Assembly: GCF_016902445.1 (NCBI RefSeq)
Contig: NZ_JACSNX010000016.1
Location: forward strand, 1-61,368
Length of the DNA: 61,368 nt
Reading direction: 5' to 3'
Source: Oscillibacter valericigenes
Lineage (GTDB): Bacteria; Bacillota; Clostridia; Oscillospirales; Oscillospiraceae
The translations under genes and the position numbers were made by a program. Shown piece by piece: positions 17,642-24,936 of the stretch. Under the pieces are notes generated by a model that was not told the DNA's origin, made no database searches, and saw nothing but the letters and a program-made list of their open reading frames with translations. How positions within the stretch are numbered: position 1 is the first letter of the stretch; each line of letters starts with the position of its first letter.

Positions 17642-18505
17642 ATGCGGAGACGAGACTGGATGGAGCTGCCGAAAAACCGCTTCCTGCGTGGCGTCTACCT
17701 GCTGGTGCAGCGGTATCTGCGGCACAATGTGGGGATGCAGGGAGCAGCCCTGGCCTTTTATCTGCTGTTCATGATCTTTCCCCTGCTGATCTTCATCAGC
17801 TCTCTGCTGGGGCTGCTGCAGCTGGACGTGGACGCCATCCTGGCGGTGCTGGGGGAGTTCCTGCCCCGGGAGGTGGTGTCCTTCGTGGGGATGTACCTGA
17901 CCTATGTGGGCCGGAATCCCAGCGTGAAGCTGCTGCTGTTCGGGCTGTTCTTCTCCCTCTACTTCCCCATGCGGGCCACCAACACGCTGATGCGCTCCGT
18001 GCGGATCGCCTACCACCTGGGACCGCCCCGGGGGGCCCTGTCCCAGCTGGTGAAGACACTGCTGTACACTGCGGTGCTCATCGCCACCATCGCCCTGACG
18101 CTGACGCTGATGAGCGTGGGGGACCGGCTGCTGCTGTACGCGGTGGACAACTTCGGCCTGCCCCGGTTCTGGGCGGCGCTGTGGGCGGACCTGCGGTTCC
18201 CGGTGGCGGCGGTGGCGGGGTATTTTGCCCTGTTCTTCCTGTACGCCCTGTCCCAGGACGGACGCCAGCCCTGGCGGAACATCTGGCCCGGCACCATGGC
18301 GGCCCTGGGGGCCTGGCTGCTGCTGAACTGGCTGTATGCCAGCTACGTGCAGAACTTTGCCGATTACTCCCTGCTGTACGGCTCCATCGGCACGGCCATC
18401 GCCCTGCTGATCTGGCTGTATATGACTGCCGTCACCCTCATCATGGGGGCGGAGCTGAACGCCACGCTGATCTCCCTGCGGAAGGACCGGGCCGGGGAAT
18501 CGTAA
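17642..18505 (+). CDS. YihY/virulence factor BrkB family membrane protein
   Basis: A 287-aa integral membrane protein with about six helices, beginning after a basic N-terminus. Family hallmarks include NVGMQGAALAFYLLF near residue 40 and the C-terminal SLLYGSIGTAIALLIWLY and MGAELNA. It was once mislabelled ribonuclease BN; the true function is unknown, with transport suspected. GGAGAGGAGG precedes the ATG at 17642. Confidence 0.92.
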   Translation: MRRRDWMELPKNRFLRGVYLLVQRYLRHNVGMQGAALAFYLLFMIFPLLIFISSLLGLLQLDVDAILAVLGEFLPREVVSFVGMYLTYVGRNPSVKLLLFGLFFSLYFPMRATNTLMRSVRIAYHLGPPRGALSQLVKTLLYTAVLIATIALTLTLMSVGDRLLLYAVDNFGLPRFWAALWADLRFPVAAVAGYFALFFLYALSQDGRQPWRNIWPGTMAALGAWLLLNWLYASYVQNFADYSLLYGSIGTAIALLIWLYMTAVTLIMGAELNATLISLRKDRAGES

Positions 18506-18602
18506 ACGATTTTTGAATCCCGGCGGCCGCCGCTTTACTTTGAGCCGCAGATGCTCTACAATGAATCCCAGGTGAGAAAAAAGTTGGAAAGGACGGGATC
18601 GA

Positions 18603-19844
18603 ATGGGATCCATGGAAGAAAAGCTGAAAGAATACGCCCAGCTGCTGGTGCGGGTGGGCCTGAACGTCCGGAAGGGGCAGACGCTGGTGATCTCCTCCCC
18701 GGTGGAGTGCGCCTTCTTCGCCCGCCTCTGCGCGGCAGAGGCCTACGAGGCCGGCTGCCGGGAGGTGGTGATGAACTGGAGCGACGACGCGCTGGGCCGC
18801 ATGAAGTACCTCCACGCCGAAGACGACGTGTTCGACACCGTGCCCCTGTGGCGGCGGCACTTCTACAACGACTACGCCCTGGAGGGGGCGGCGTATCTGG
18901 CCATCTCCGCCAGTGACCCGGAGAATCTCAAGGGCGTGGACCACGGCCGCATCGTCCGGGCCCAGCAGGCCAGCGGACGGGCGCTGAAGGACTTTGACCG
19001 GCTGCAGATGTGCGGCGGCTTCCCCTGGTGCATCGCCTCCATCCCCATCCCCAGCTGGGCAAAGAAGGTGTTCCCGGATCTGCCGGAGGACCAGGCCATG
19101 GAGCGGCTGTGGGAGGCCATCTTCCGGGCGGTCCGCATCTCCGGCGACGGCAGGTGCGTGGACCAGTGGCACCAGCATATCGAGACGCTGGCCCGCCGGG
19201 TGGAGAAGCTGAACCAGCTGAACTTCAAGTCTCTTCGCTATACCAATTCCCTTGGCACGGACCTGACGGTGGAGCTGCCGGAGGGCCACATCTGGGAGGC
19301 GGGCAACGACGTGACCCTCGCCGGTCAGACGTATATCGCCAACATCCCCACGGAGGAGGTGTTCACCTCTCCCCTGAAGACCGGCGTCAGCGGCGTGGTG
19401 TACTCCGCCCTGCCCCTGTCCCACAACGGCACCATCATCGACAAGTTCCACTTTGTGGTGCGGGACGGGAAGATCGTGGAGGTCCACGCGGAGCAGGGGG
19501 AGGAGGCCCTCAAGGCCGCCGTCACCGTGGACGAGGGGGCCAGCTACTTCGGCGAGGTGGCCCTGGTGCCCTATGACAGCCCCATCTCCAACCAGAAGAT
19601 CCTGTTCTACAACACGCTGTTCGACGAGAACGCCGCCTGCCACATCGCCTTCGGCGAGGCGTATCCCTGCTTGAAGGGCGGCCAGGAGATGAGCAAGGAC
19701 GAGCTGAAGGCCCGGGGCCTCAACGACTCCATCACCCACGTGGACTTCATGGTGGGCACGGCGGACCTGAACATCACCGGCACCACCCACGACGGGCGGG
19801 AGATCCCGGTATTCGTAAACGGAAATTTCGCAGAGGGAATTTGA
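18603..19844 (+). CDS. M29-family aminopeptidase
   Basis: A 413-aa metallo-aminopeptidase of the AmpS/PepS/aminopeptidase T family, which removes N-terminal residues from peptides in the cytoplasm using a two-metal centre. Expected metal ligands fall in IPTEEVF near residue 253, the C-terminal third with DENAACHIAFGEAY, and SITHVDFMVG followed by DLNI. An internal ATG at 18612 (MEEKLKEYAQLL) is a possible alternative start. A repeat element immediately follows the stop codon. Confidence 0.92.
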   Translation: MGSMEEKLKEYAQLLVRVGLNVRKGQTLVISSPVECAFFARLCAAEAYEAGCREVVMNWSDDALGRMKYLHAEDDVFDTVPLWRRHFYNDYALEGAAYLAISASDPENLKGVDHGRIVRAQQASGRALKDFDRLQMCGGFPWCIASIPIPSWAKKVFPDLPEDQAMERLWEAIFRAVRISGDGRCVDQWHQHIETLARRVEKLNQLNFKSLRYTNSLGTDLTVELPEGHIWEAGNDVTLAGQTYIANIPTEEVFTSPLKTGVSGVVYSALPLSHNGTIIDKFHFVVRDGKIVEVHAEQGEEALKAAVTVDEGASYFGEVALVPYDSPISNQKILFYNTLFDENAACHIAFGEAYPCLKGGQEMSKDELKARGLNDSITHVDFMVGTADLNITGTTHDGREIPVFVNGNFAEGI

Positions 19845-20001
19845 GAAGATAAAATTTGAGCAGATAAAAGATAAGAGATATGAGATAAAAGATAAGAGAT
19901 ATGAGATAAAAGATAAGAGATATGAGATAAAAGATATTTTATCTGTCCGGCGGAGCCGGACTCCATTACCTTTATCTCTTCACTTTTATCTTTTATCTCA
20001 A
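19845..20001. repeat. Fold-back repeat element A (21-bp GATAAAA-type tandem array)
   Basis: Three full copies of a 21-bp unit starting GATAAAAGATAAGAG lie at 19863-19925, with a partial fourth. Then comes a GTCCGGC-GGA-GCCGGAC mini-hairpin (19945-19961), then an arm of the complementary type (TTTATCTC, TTTTATCTTTTATCTC) to 20001. The two arms can pair, so the transcript could form one long hairpin. It lies between co-directional genes. See also elements B, C and D in the arg cluster. Confidence 0.85.
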
Positions 20002-20021
20002 CAGCGCATAGGAGGGGCAAC

Positions 20022-20516
20022 ATGACATACGATCTGAGAAAGACCGATGAAAACGTGATGATCGCCGAGGGCGCCGCCGTGGTGGGCGACGTGCAGCTTG
20101 GAAAGGGCGTGAATATCTGGTACGGTGCCGTCCTCCGGGGGGACATGGGCCCCATTGCCGTGGGGGAGGACACCAACATCCAGGACGGCGCCATCCTCCA
20201 CGAGGAGACCGTGGTGGGCAGGGGCTGCACCATCGGCCACGGGGCCATCGTCCACGGCTGCACGGTGGGGGACAACACCCTCATCGGCATGGGGGCCACC
20301 GTCCTCAACGGGGCCAGGATCGGCAGCGACTGCATCGTGGGGGCCGGGGCCCTGGTCACCGGCAAGATGGACGCACCTGACGGGTCCATGATCCTGGGCA
20401 GCCCCGCCAAGGTGGTCCGCCCCCTGACGGCGGAGGAGATCGAAAGCAACCGGATCTCCATGGAGGAATATCTGGAGGCCGCCGCCCGGTACCGGAAAGA
20501 GCGGGAGACCCGCTGA
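20022..20516 (+). CDS. Gamma-carbonic anhydrase family protein (left-handed beta-helix)
   Basis: A 164-aa hexapeptide-repeat protein of the YrdA/PaaY/CaiE group. Repeats of the form (I/V)GxGxx run through residues 20-135, with the metal-binding histidines expected in the region ILHEETVV and IGHGAIVHG. Members bind zinc or similar metals as trimers. Many show little carbonic anhydrase activity, so the real substrate is uncertain. AGGAGGGG precedes the ATG. It is followed closely by the AI-2E-family gene. Confidence 0.88.
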   Translation: MTYDLRKTDENVMIAEGAAVVGDVQLGKGVNIWYGAVLRGDMGPIAVGEDTNIQDGAILHEETVVGRGCTIGHGAIVHGCTVGDNTLIGMGATVLNGARIGSDCIVGAGALVTGKMDAPDGSMILGSPAKVVRPLTAEEIESNRISMEEYLEAAARYRKERETR

Positions 20517-20552
20517 GACAGGCCTGCGGGCCGGAAAGAGAGTTTACCATTC

Positions 20553-21740
20553 ATGGAATGGAACAAACAAAACATCAAGGGCCTGCTGCTGGTGGTCTGC
20601 GGCGGCGTGGCGTTCTACTGCGCATTGCAGAACCTGGACGTGGTCTGGGGCGCGGTGCGTGGTCTGCTGGGCATCCTGGCGCCCTTCCTGCTGGGCGGGG
20701 CTCTGGCCTTTGTGCTGAATGTGCCCATGCGGGCTATTGAGCGGCATCTGCTGCAAAACAGCCGCAGAGGCGCGAAGTTCCGCCGCCCCCTGGCCCTGGT
20801 GCTGACGCTGCTGGCGGTGCTGGGGGTGCTGGCCCTGGCCTCCCTGGTCATCGGGCCCGGCATCGCGGACGCGGTGATGTCCATCATCCGGGAGATCCCC
20901 GCCGCCTTTGACCGTCTGCAGAAGCAGCTCAACGGCCTTGCGGAATCCCTGGCGGCGTATCTGCCCATGATCCAGGAGTGGCTGGCGGGCGTGAACATCG
21001 ACTGGGAGAGCCTTTCCCGCAGGGTCCTGGAGTATGCCCAGGCGCTGGGCTCCGGCATCGTCTCCTCCGGAGGCGGCTTCATCGGCGGGGTGGTCAGCGG
21101 CGTCAGTACCTTTGTCATCGGACTGATCTTCTCCTTTTACATCCTGCTGCAGAAGGAGAAGCTCAGCCGCCACGGCCGCCAGGTGATCTACGGCCTGCTG
21201 CCCCTGCGGCAGGCAGACCGGACCCTGGAGATCCTGCGGCTGGCCAGCCGGACCTTTTCCAGCTTCCTCTCCGGCCAGTGCCTGGAGGCCTGTATCCTGG
21301 GAACGCTGTTTGCCGTGGCCATGACCATCTTCCGAATGCCCTATGCGCTGCTGGTGGGCGTCCTCATCGCCCTGACGGCGCTGATCCCCATCGTGGGCGC
21401 CTTCATCGGCTGCGCCGTGGGGGCGCTGCTCATCGCCATCGACGACCCCTGGAAGGCGCTGTGGTTCATCGTGCTGTTCCTGGTGCTGCAGCAGATCGAG
21501 GGAAACCTCATCTATCCCCATGTGGTGGGCTCCTCTGTGGGGCTGCCCTCCATCTGGGTGCTGGCTGCCGTCACCCTGGGCGGCAGCCTGATGGGCATCA
21601 CGGGGATGCTGTTCTTCATCCCCCTGTGCTCGGTGCTCTACACCCTGTTCCGCAGCTATGTGAAGGACCGGCTGGCCAAAAGGGCGGTCCCGGTGGAGAA
21701 GTGGCGGGACCCGCCGCCCGCGCCCCCCAGGCGCAGATAG
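20553..21740 (+). CDS. AI-2E family transporter (PerM-like permease)
   Basis: A 395-aa membrane protein with about eight helices. The N-terminal pair spans residues 9-55, a soluble domain containing amphipathic helices lies at about 75-165, and the C-terminal block has the family motifs ALIPIVGAFIGC and QQIEGNLIYPHVVG. Members are ascribed to export of autoinducer-2 or to Na+/H+ antiport; the substrate here is unknown. A perfect 32-bp palindromic terminator follows. Confidence 0.92.
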   Translation: MEWNKQNIKGLLLVVCGGVAFYCALQNLDVVWGAVRGLLGILAPFLLGGALAFVLNVPMRAIERHLLQNSRRGAKFRRPLALVLTLLAVLGVLALASLVIGPGIADAVMSIIREIPAAFDRLQKQLNGLAESLAAYLPMIQEWLAGVNIDWESLSRRVLEYAQALGSGIVSSGGGFIGGVVSGVSTFVIGLIFSFYILLQKEKLSRHGRQVIYGLLPLRQADRTLEILRLASRTFSSFLSGQCLEACILGTLFAVAMTIFRMPYALLVGVLIALTALIPIVGAFIGCAVGALLIAIDDPWKALWFIVLFLVLQQIEGNLIYPHVVGSSVGLPSIWVLAAVTLGGSLMGITGMLFFIPLCSVLYTLFRSYVKDRLAKRAVPVEKWRDPPPAPPRRR

Positions 21741-21761
21741 CGCATCTCACCGGCACATCCC

Positions 21762-21798
21762 AAGGCCGGCTGTCCGATCGGACAGCCGGCCTTTTTTT
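21762..21798 (+). terminator. Terminator after the AI-2E transporter gene
   Basis: A perfect 16-bp inverted repeat (AAGGCCGGCTGTCCGA and complement) followed by a T7 tract. Confidence 0.93.
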
Positions 21799-21818
21799 CA
21801 AAAGATCCGAAAAACATA

Positions 21819-21847
21819 TTGACAACTATCCTTGTCAATGCTATGCT
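21819..21847 (+). promoter_or_regulatory. Promoter of the XRE-DUF3169 operon
   Basis: TTGACA (21819-21824), a 17-bp spacer and TATGCT (21842-21847). Confidence 0.85.
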
Positions 21848-21871
21848 ATGCATGACAAGAATAGTTGTCAA
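21819..21871 (+). promoter_or_regulatory. Paired palindromic operators of the XRE regulator
   Basis: O1 is TTGACAACTATCCTTGTCAA at 21819-21838, arms TTGACAA/TTGTCAA around 6 bp, and covers the -35. O2 is ATGACAAGAATAGTTGTCAA at 21852-21871 and covers the likely transcription start. The centres are 33 bp apart, about three helical turns. O2 is nearly the reverse complement of O1. The neighbouring XRE protein is the obvious ligand. Confidence 0.8.
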
Positions 21872-21908
21872 TTTGACTGGAAAGATTGTCAGGAAAGGGG
21901 ATGAGCGG

Positions 21909-22130
21909 ATGCCGCTGTACAACCGGCTGAAGGAGCACCGGGCCCGGCTGGGGGTGAACCAGCAGGAGATGGGGGCCCTGGCGGGGGTGTCCCGCCAGAC
22001 CATCAGCCAGATCGAGCGGGGGGACTACTCCCCATCGGTGACCCTGGCGCTGAAGCTGGCCAGGATCTGCGGGGTGACCGTGGAGGACATTTTTTCGTAT
22101 CAGGAGGATGAACACCATGAACACAACTAA
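21909..22130 (+). CDS. Short XRE-family transcriptional regulator
   Basis: A 73-aa single-domain Cro/C1-type regulator: helix-turn-helix around NQQEMGALAGVSRQTISQIE (residues 18-37), ending in a short acidic/histidine tail. The ATG at 21909 is preferred because AAAGGGG lies upstream; the frame stays open to 21819 but that part spans the promoter and operators. It overlaps the DUF3169 gene by 14 bp, so the pair is translationally coupled. The two palindromes in its promoter point to autorepression. Confidence 0.9.
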   Translation: MPLYNRLKEHRARLGVNQQEMGALAGVSRQTISQIERGDYSPSVTLALKLARICGVTVEDIFSYQEDEHHEHN

Positions 22131-22884
22131 CAAGAACCTGAATCGGAGGGCCCTTCCGAAATTCCTGCTGTGGGTCGGCATCGGCGCCCTGGTGGGCTTC
22201 TGCGCCGGCCTTGCCAGCGGCATCCTGGGAGGGCTGAACGCCGAGGAGTGGGTGTCCGTCCGTCTCCCCGCCGCGCTGGGGGCCGTCGCCCCCTGGGGGA
22301 TCCCGGTGACCTCCGCCATTCTGCTGGGTGTATGCCTGGGGCAGTATCGGGCTGCGAAAAAGCTCTGCGACAGCTGGGACGGGGAGGATGAGACCGCCCC
22401 GGACCAGGCGGACCAGCGGCTGAATATCGTGCTGCTGTGTTCCTCCCTTGCCATGATCCTGGACTTCCTGTTTTTGGGGATGGGGGTCCTGTATACAGAG
22501 GGCATGGCCACGGCGGCGGTGACTGTGGCGGAGATGCTGGTCTCCTGCGCCCTGGTGGTCCTGGCCCAGCAGAAAACGGTGGATCTGACACGGAGGATGA
22601 ATCCGGAGAAGCAGGTCAGCGCCTATGACAGCAAGTTCCAGGAGAAGTGGTACGAGGTATGTGACGAGGCGGAGCGGGCCCAGATCGGCCGGGCGTCCTA
22701 CCGGGCCTTCCGGGCGGTGAACCGGTTTTGCCCATTCCTCTGGCTGGCGCTGCTGCTCCTCAGCTATGTATTTCCCATCGGCCTGATGCCCCTGGCCGCA
22801 GTCCTGCTGGTGTGGGCGGTGCTGGAGGTGACCTATATCCTGGAGTGCATCCGGCTCAGCAGGAACAAGGAAGCGGCCCAATAA
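22117..22884 (+). CDS. DUF3169 family membrane protein
   Basis: A 255-aa protein with six hydrophobic segments in two-helix groups (around LLWVGIGALVGFCAG, AILLGVCLG, LLCSSLAMILDFLFLGMG, VAEMLVSCALVVLA, LWLALLLLSYVFP and LPLAAVLLVWA-like). DUF3169 proteins are typically encoded behind a short XRE regulator, exactly as here; their function is not known. The start at 22117 is chosen because AGGAGG is 9 nt upstream, while the in-frame ATG at 22108 directly abuts that site. Confidence 0.85.
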   Translation: MNTTNKNLNRRALPKFLLWVGIGALVGFCAGLASGILGGLNAEEWVSVRLPAALGAVAPWGIPVTSAILLGVCLGQYRAAKKLCDSWDGEDETAPDQADQRLNIVLLCSSLAMILDFLFLGMGVLYTEGMATAAVTVAEMLVSCALVVLAQQKTVDLTRRMNPEKQVSAYDSKFQEKWYEVCDEAERAQIGRASYRAFRAVNRFCPFLWLALLLLSYVFPIGLMPLAAVLLVWAVLEVTYILECIRLSRNKEAAQ

Positions 22885-22932
22885 CCCCTGCCGCCGCAGC
22901 CATCCCCCCGGAGACGCCCGGGAAATTCCTGA

Positions 22933-22960
22933 AGCCGGCCCGCTTGTCAGCGGGCCGGCT
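22933..22960 (+). terminator. Terminator after the DUF3169 gene
   Basis: A perfect 11-bp stem (AGCCGGCCCGC and complement) with a 6-nt loop, followed by TTTG. Confidence 0.75.
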
Positions 22961-23058
22961 TTGTGGTATTCTAATTCTATTCGGAAAAACTGGCGGAGAG
23001 GTTGACCTTTTTGAAGAACGCCGCTCCGCCATGCGGCATCTGAGGGACGGAGGTACCC

Positions 23059-23913
23059 ATGTTTGAAATGCTGTTGGTCCTGGCGGGGGCAGCCGTTGGG
23101 GTGGCCCTGCTGGTGGCTCTGGGGTATGGACTGGCCTGGGCTGTGCTCCACGGCCGGAGGAACGGCCCCGGCTGGGAGAAGCTGGACGGCTTCCGGTATG
23201 CCCACCGGGGACTTCACGGCTGCGGCGTGCCGGAGAATTCCCTGGCGGCCTTCCGCCGGGCGGCGGAGGCGGGATACGGCGCGGAGCTGGACGTACGTCT
23301 GACAAAGGACGGCCGCCTGGCGGTGATCCACGATGCCACGCTGGACCGGGTGTGCGGCGTCTCCGGCAGGGCAGCGGAGCTGACGGCTGCGGCCCTGTCT
23401 GCGCTGCGGCTGGCGGGCACGGAGGAGCGCATCCCCTTTCTGGAGGAGGTGGCGCCGCTGTTTGCCGGGCGGGCACCCCTGATCGTGGAGCTGAAGACCG
23501 ACTGGCGCAGCGCCGGGGACCTTGCCCGCAGGACGGTGGAATGCCTGGACCGCTTCTCCATAGACTACTGCGTGGAGAGCTTCGACCCGCGGCCGCTGCT
23601 GTGGCTGCGCCGCCGTCGGCCGGATGTGCTGCGGGGGCAGCTGTCTCAGAATTTTCACCGCCATCCGTCGGGCCAGGGGCTCTGGAATCGGCTGGCGCTG
23701 ACGAATCTGTTTTATAATGTGTTCACAAGACCGGACTTCGTGGCCTATCGGTTCGAGGATCGGGGGCAGCCTGCGGTGCGCCTGTGCCGCCGGTGGGGCA
23801 TGCGGATGGCCTACTGGACGCTCCGTTCCTGGACAGAGGTGGTCCTGGCGGAGCGGGAGAGGGCACTGCCCATTTTTGAGACATTGGACGGACCAAAGGA
23901 GGAGACCCATTGA
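23059..23913 (+). CDS. Glycerophosphodiester phosphodiesterase, membrane-anchored
   Basis: Hydrolyses glycerophosphodiesters to glycerol-3-phosphate plus an alcohol. The 284-aa protein has one N-terminal membrane helix (residues 3-28) and a GDPD TIM-barrel domain with the catalytic pattern AHRG near 49, PENSLAAF, ELDVRLTKDG near 76 and HD near 92. The domain probably faces outside the cell, which is inference. Its stop codon overlaps the TTG start of the next gene, so they are co-transcribed. Confidence 0.92.
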   Translation: MFEMLLVLAGAAVGVALLVALGYGLAWAVLHGRRNGPGWEKLDGFRYAHRGLHGCGVPENSLAAFRRAAEAGYGAELDVRLTKDGRLAVIHDATLDRVCGVSGRAAELTAAALSALRLAGTEERIPFLEEVAPLFAGRAPLIVELKTDWRSAGDLARRTVECLDRFSIDYCVESFDPRPLLWLRRRRPDVLRGQLSQNFHRHPSGQGLWNRLALTNLFYNVFTRPDFVAYRFEDRGQPAVRLCRRWGMRMAYWTLRSWTEVVLAERERALPIFETLDGPKEETH

Positions 23914-24830
23914 AGCGGACAAGGAAAGAGAAGAAGCAGTATAAAAAGGCGTTTCAGGAGGCCATGGCCCGGGAACTGCGGGAGCACAAGAGCTCCTTCA
24001 TCGTTTTCTATATCCTGCGGCTGCTGGTGATCGTGGTGCTGGTGCGCCAGCTGATGCTGGCCAACTATGAGGGCGCGTTCTTCTGCATCCTGGCGTTTTT
24101 GCTGCTGTATGTGCCCAGCTGGATCCAGGTGAAGCTGCGGATCGAGCTGCCGCCGCCCCTGGAGATCACCATCTTCTGCTTTATCTTCGCAGCGGAGATC
24201 CTGGGAGAGGTCAACGCCTTCTACGTGGTGATCCCCGGGTGGGACACCATGCTCCACACCATCAACGGCTTCCTGGCCGCGGCGGTGGGGTTCTCCATGG
24301 TGATGCTGCTGAATGACGACGAGCGGGTGGCCTTTCACCTGTCCCCGGCGTTTCTGGCCATGGTGGCCTTCTGCTTTTCCATGACCATCGGCGTGCTGTG
24401 GGAGTTCTTCGAATTCGGGATGGACTACTTCCTGGGCACGGACATGCAGAAGGACACCGTCATCCACGCCATCCACACCGTGTCCCTGGACCCTACCCTG
24501 TCCAACAAGGTGGTGACCATACCGGACATCCAGGATGTGGTCATCAACGGGGAGAGTCTGGGCCTTGGCGGCTATCTGGACATCGGGATCATCGACACCA
24601 TGAAGGACCTGTTCGTGAACTTCATCGGCGCGGTGGTGTTCTCTGTCACCGGCTTCCTCTATGTGAAGAGCAAGGGCCGGAAGAAGAGCGCGGCCCAGAG
24701 CTTTGTCCCCAGCAAAAAGACGGCGGAGCGGGACTATCTCCAGCAGGCGCTGGAGGAGGTCATGCAGGAAGAGGAGCAGCCGCCTGCCCAGGAGGGGCCC
24801 TCTGCGTCCGGAGAGCCGGAAGGGGCCTGA
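23910..24830 (+). CDS. Polytopic membrane protein of unknown function (DUF2238/YjdF-like)
   Basis: A 306-aa protein with a basic N-terminus, about six membrane helices between residues 28 and 250, and an acidic, low-complexity C-terminal tail. The motifs WDTMLHTINGF and GVLWEFFEFGMD recall DUF2238 (YjdF) membrane proteins, but the match is from memory and partial. The start is TTG at 23910 within ATTGA, overlapping the GDPD stop, with AAAGGAGG 8 nt upstream. It probably functions with the phosphodiesterase. Confidence 0.72.
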   Translation: MKRTRKEKKQYKKAFQEAMARELREHKSSFIVFYILRLLVIVVLVRQLMLANYEGAFFCILAFLLLYVPSWIQVKLRIELPPPLEITIFCFIFAAEILGEVNAFYVVIPGWDTMLHTINGFLAAAVGFSMVMLLNDDERVAFHLSPAFLAMVAFCFSMTIGVLWEFFEFGMDYFLGTDMQKDTVIHAIHTVSLDPTLSNKVVTIPDIQDVVINGESLGLGGYLDIGIIDTMKDLFVNFIGAVVFSVTGFLYVKSKGRKKSAAQSFVPSKKTAERDYLQQALEEVMQEEEQPPAQEGPSASGEPEGA

Positions 24831-24843
24831 CCGAGAACGAAGG

Positions 24844-24868
24844 AAAGCCGCCGGAGCCCGGCGGCTTT
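24844..24868 (+). terminator. Terminator after the GDPD operon
   Basis: Stem AAAGCCGCCG with its complement, followed by TTTTC. Confidence 0.75.
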
Positions 24869-24889
24869 TCACTTTGAAAACAGCATGAA

Positions 24890-24919
24890 AGAGCGGCTGG
24901 CCAGATGGCCAGCCGCTCT
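24890..24919 (-). terminator. Terminator after the RsgI-like gene
   Basis: A perfect 13-bp stem (AGAGCGGCTGGCC and complement) with a 4-nt loop, then TTTCA on the minus strand. Confidence 0.8.
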
Positions 24920-24936
24920 GCGCTGTGCGGATGCGG

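Noticed and set aside
19863..19935. The 21-bp tandem units looked like a short CRISPR array
   Set aside because: The units are directly adjacent without spacers, no cas genes are near, and the right side is a complementary arm.
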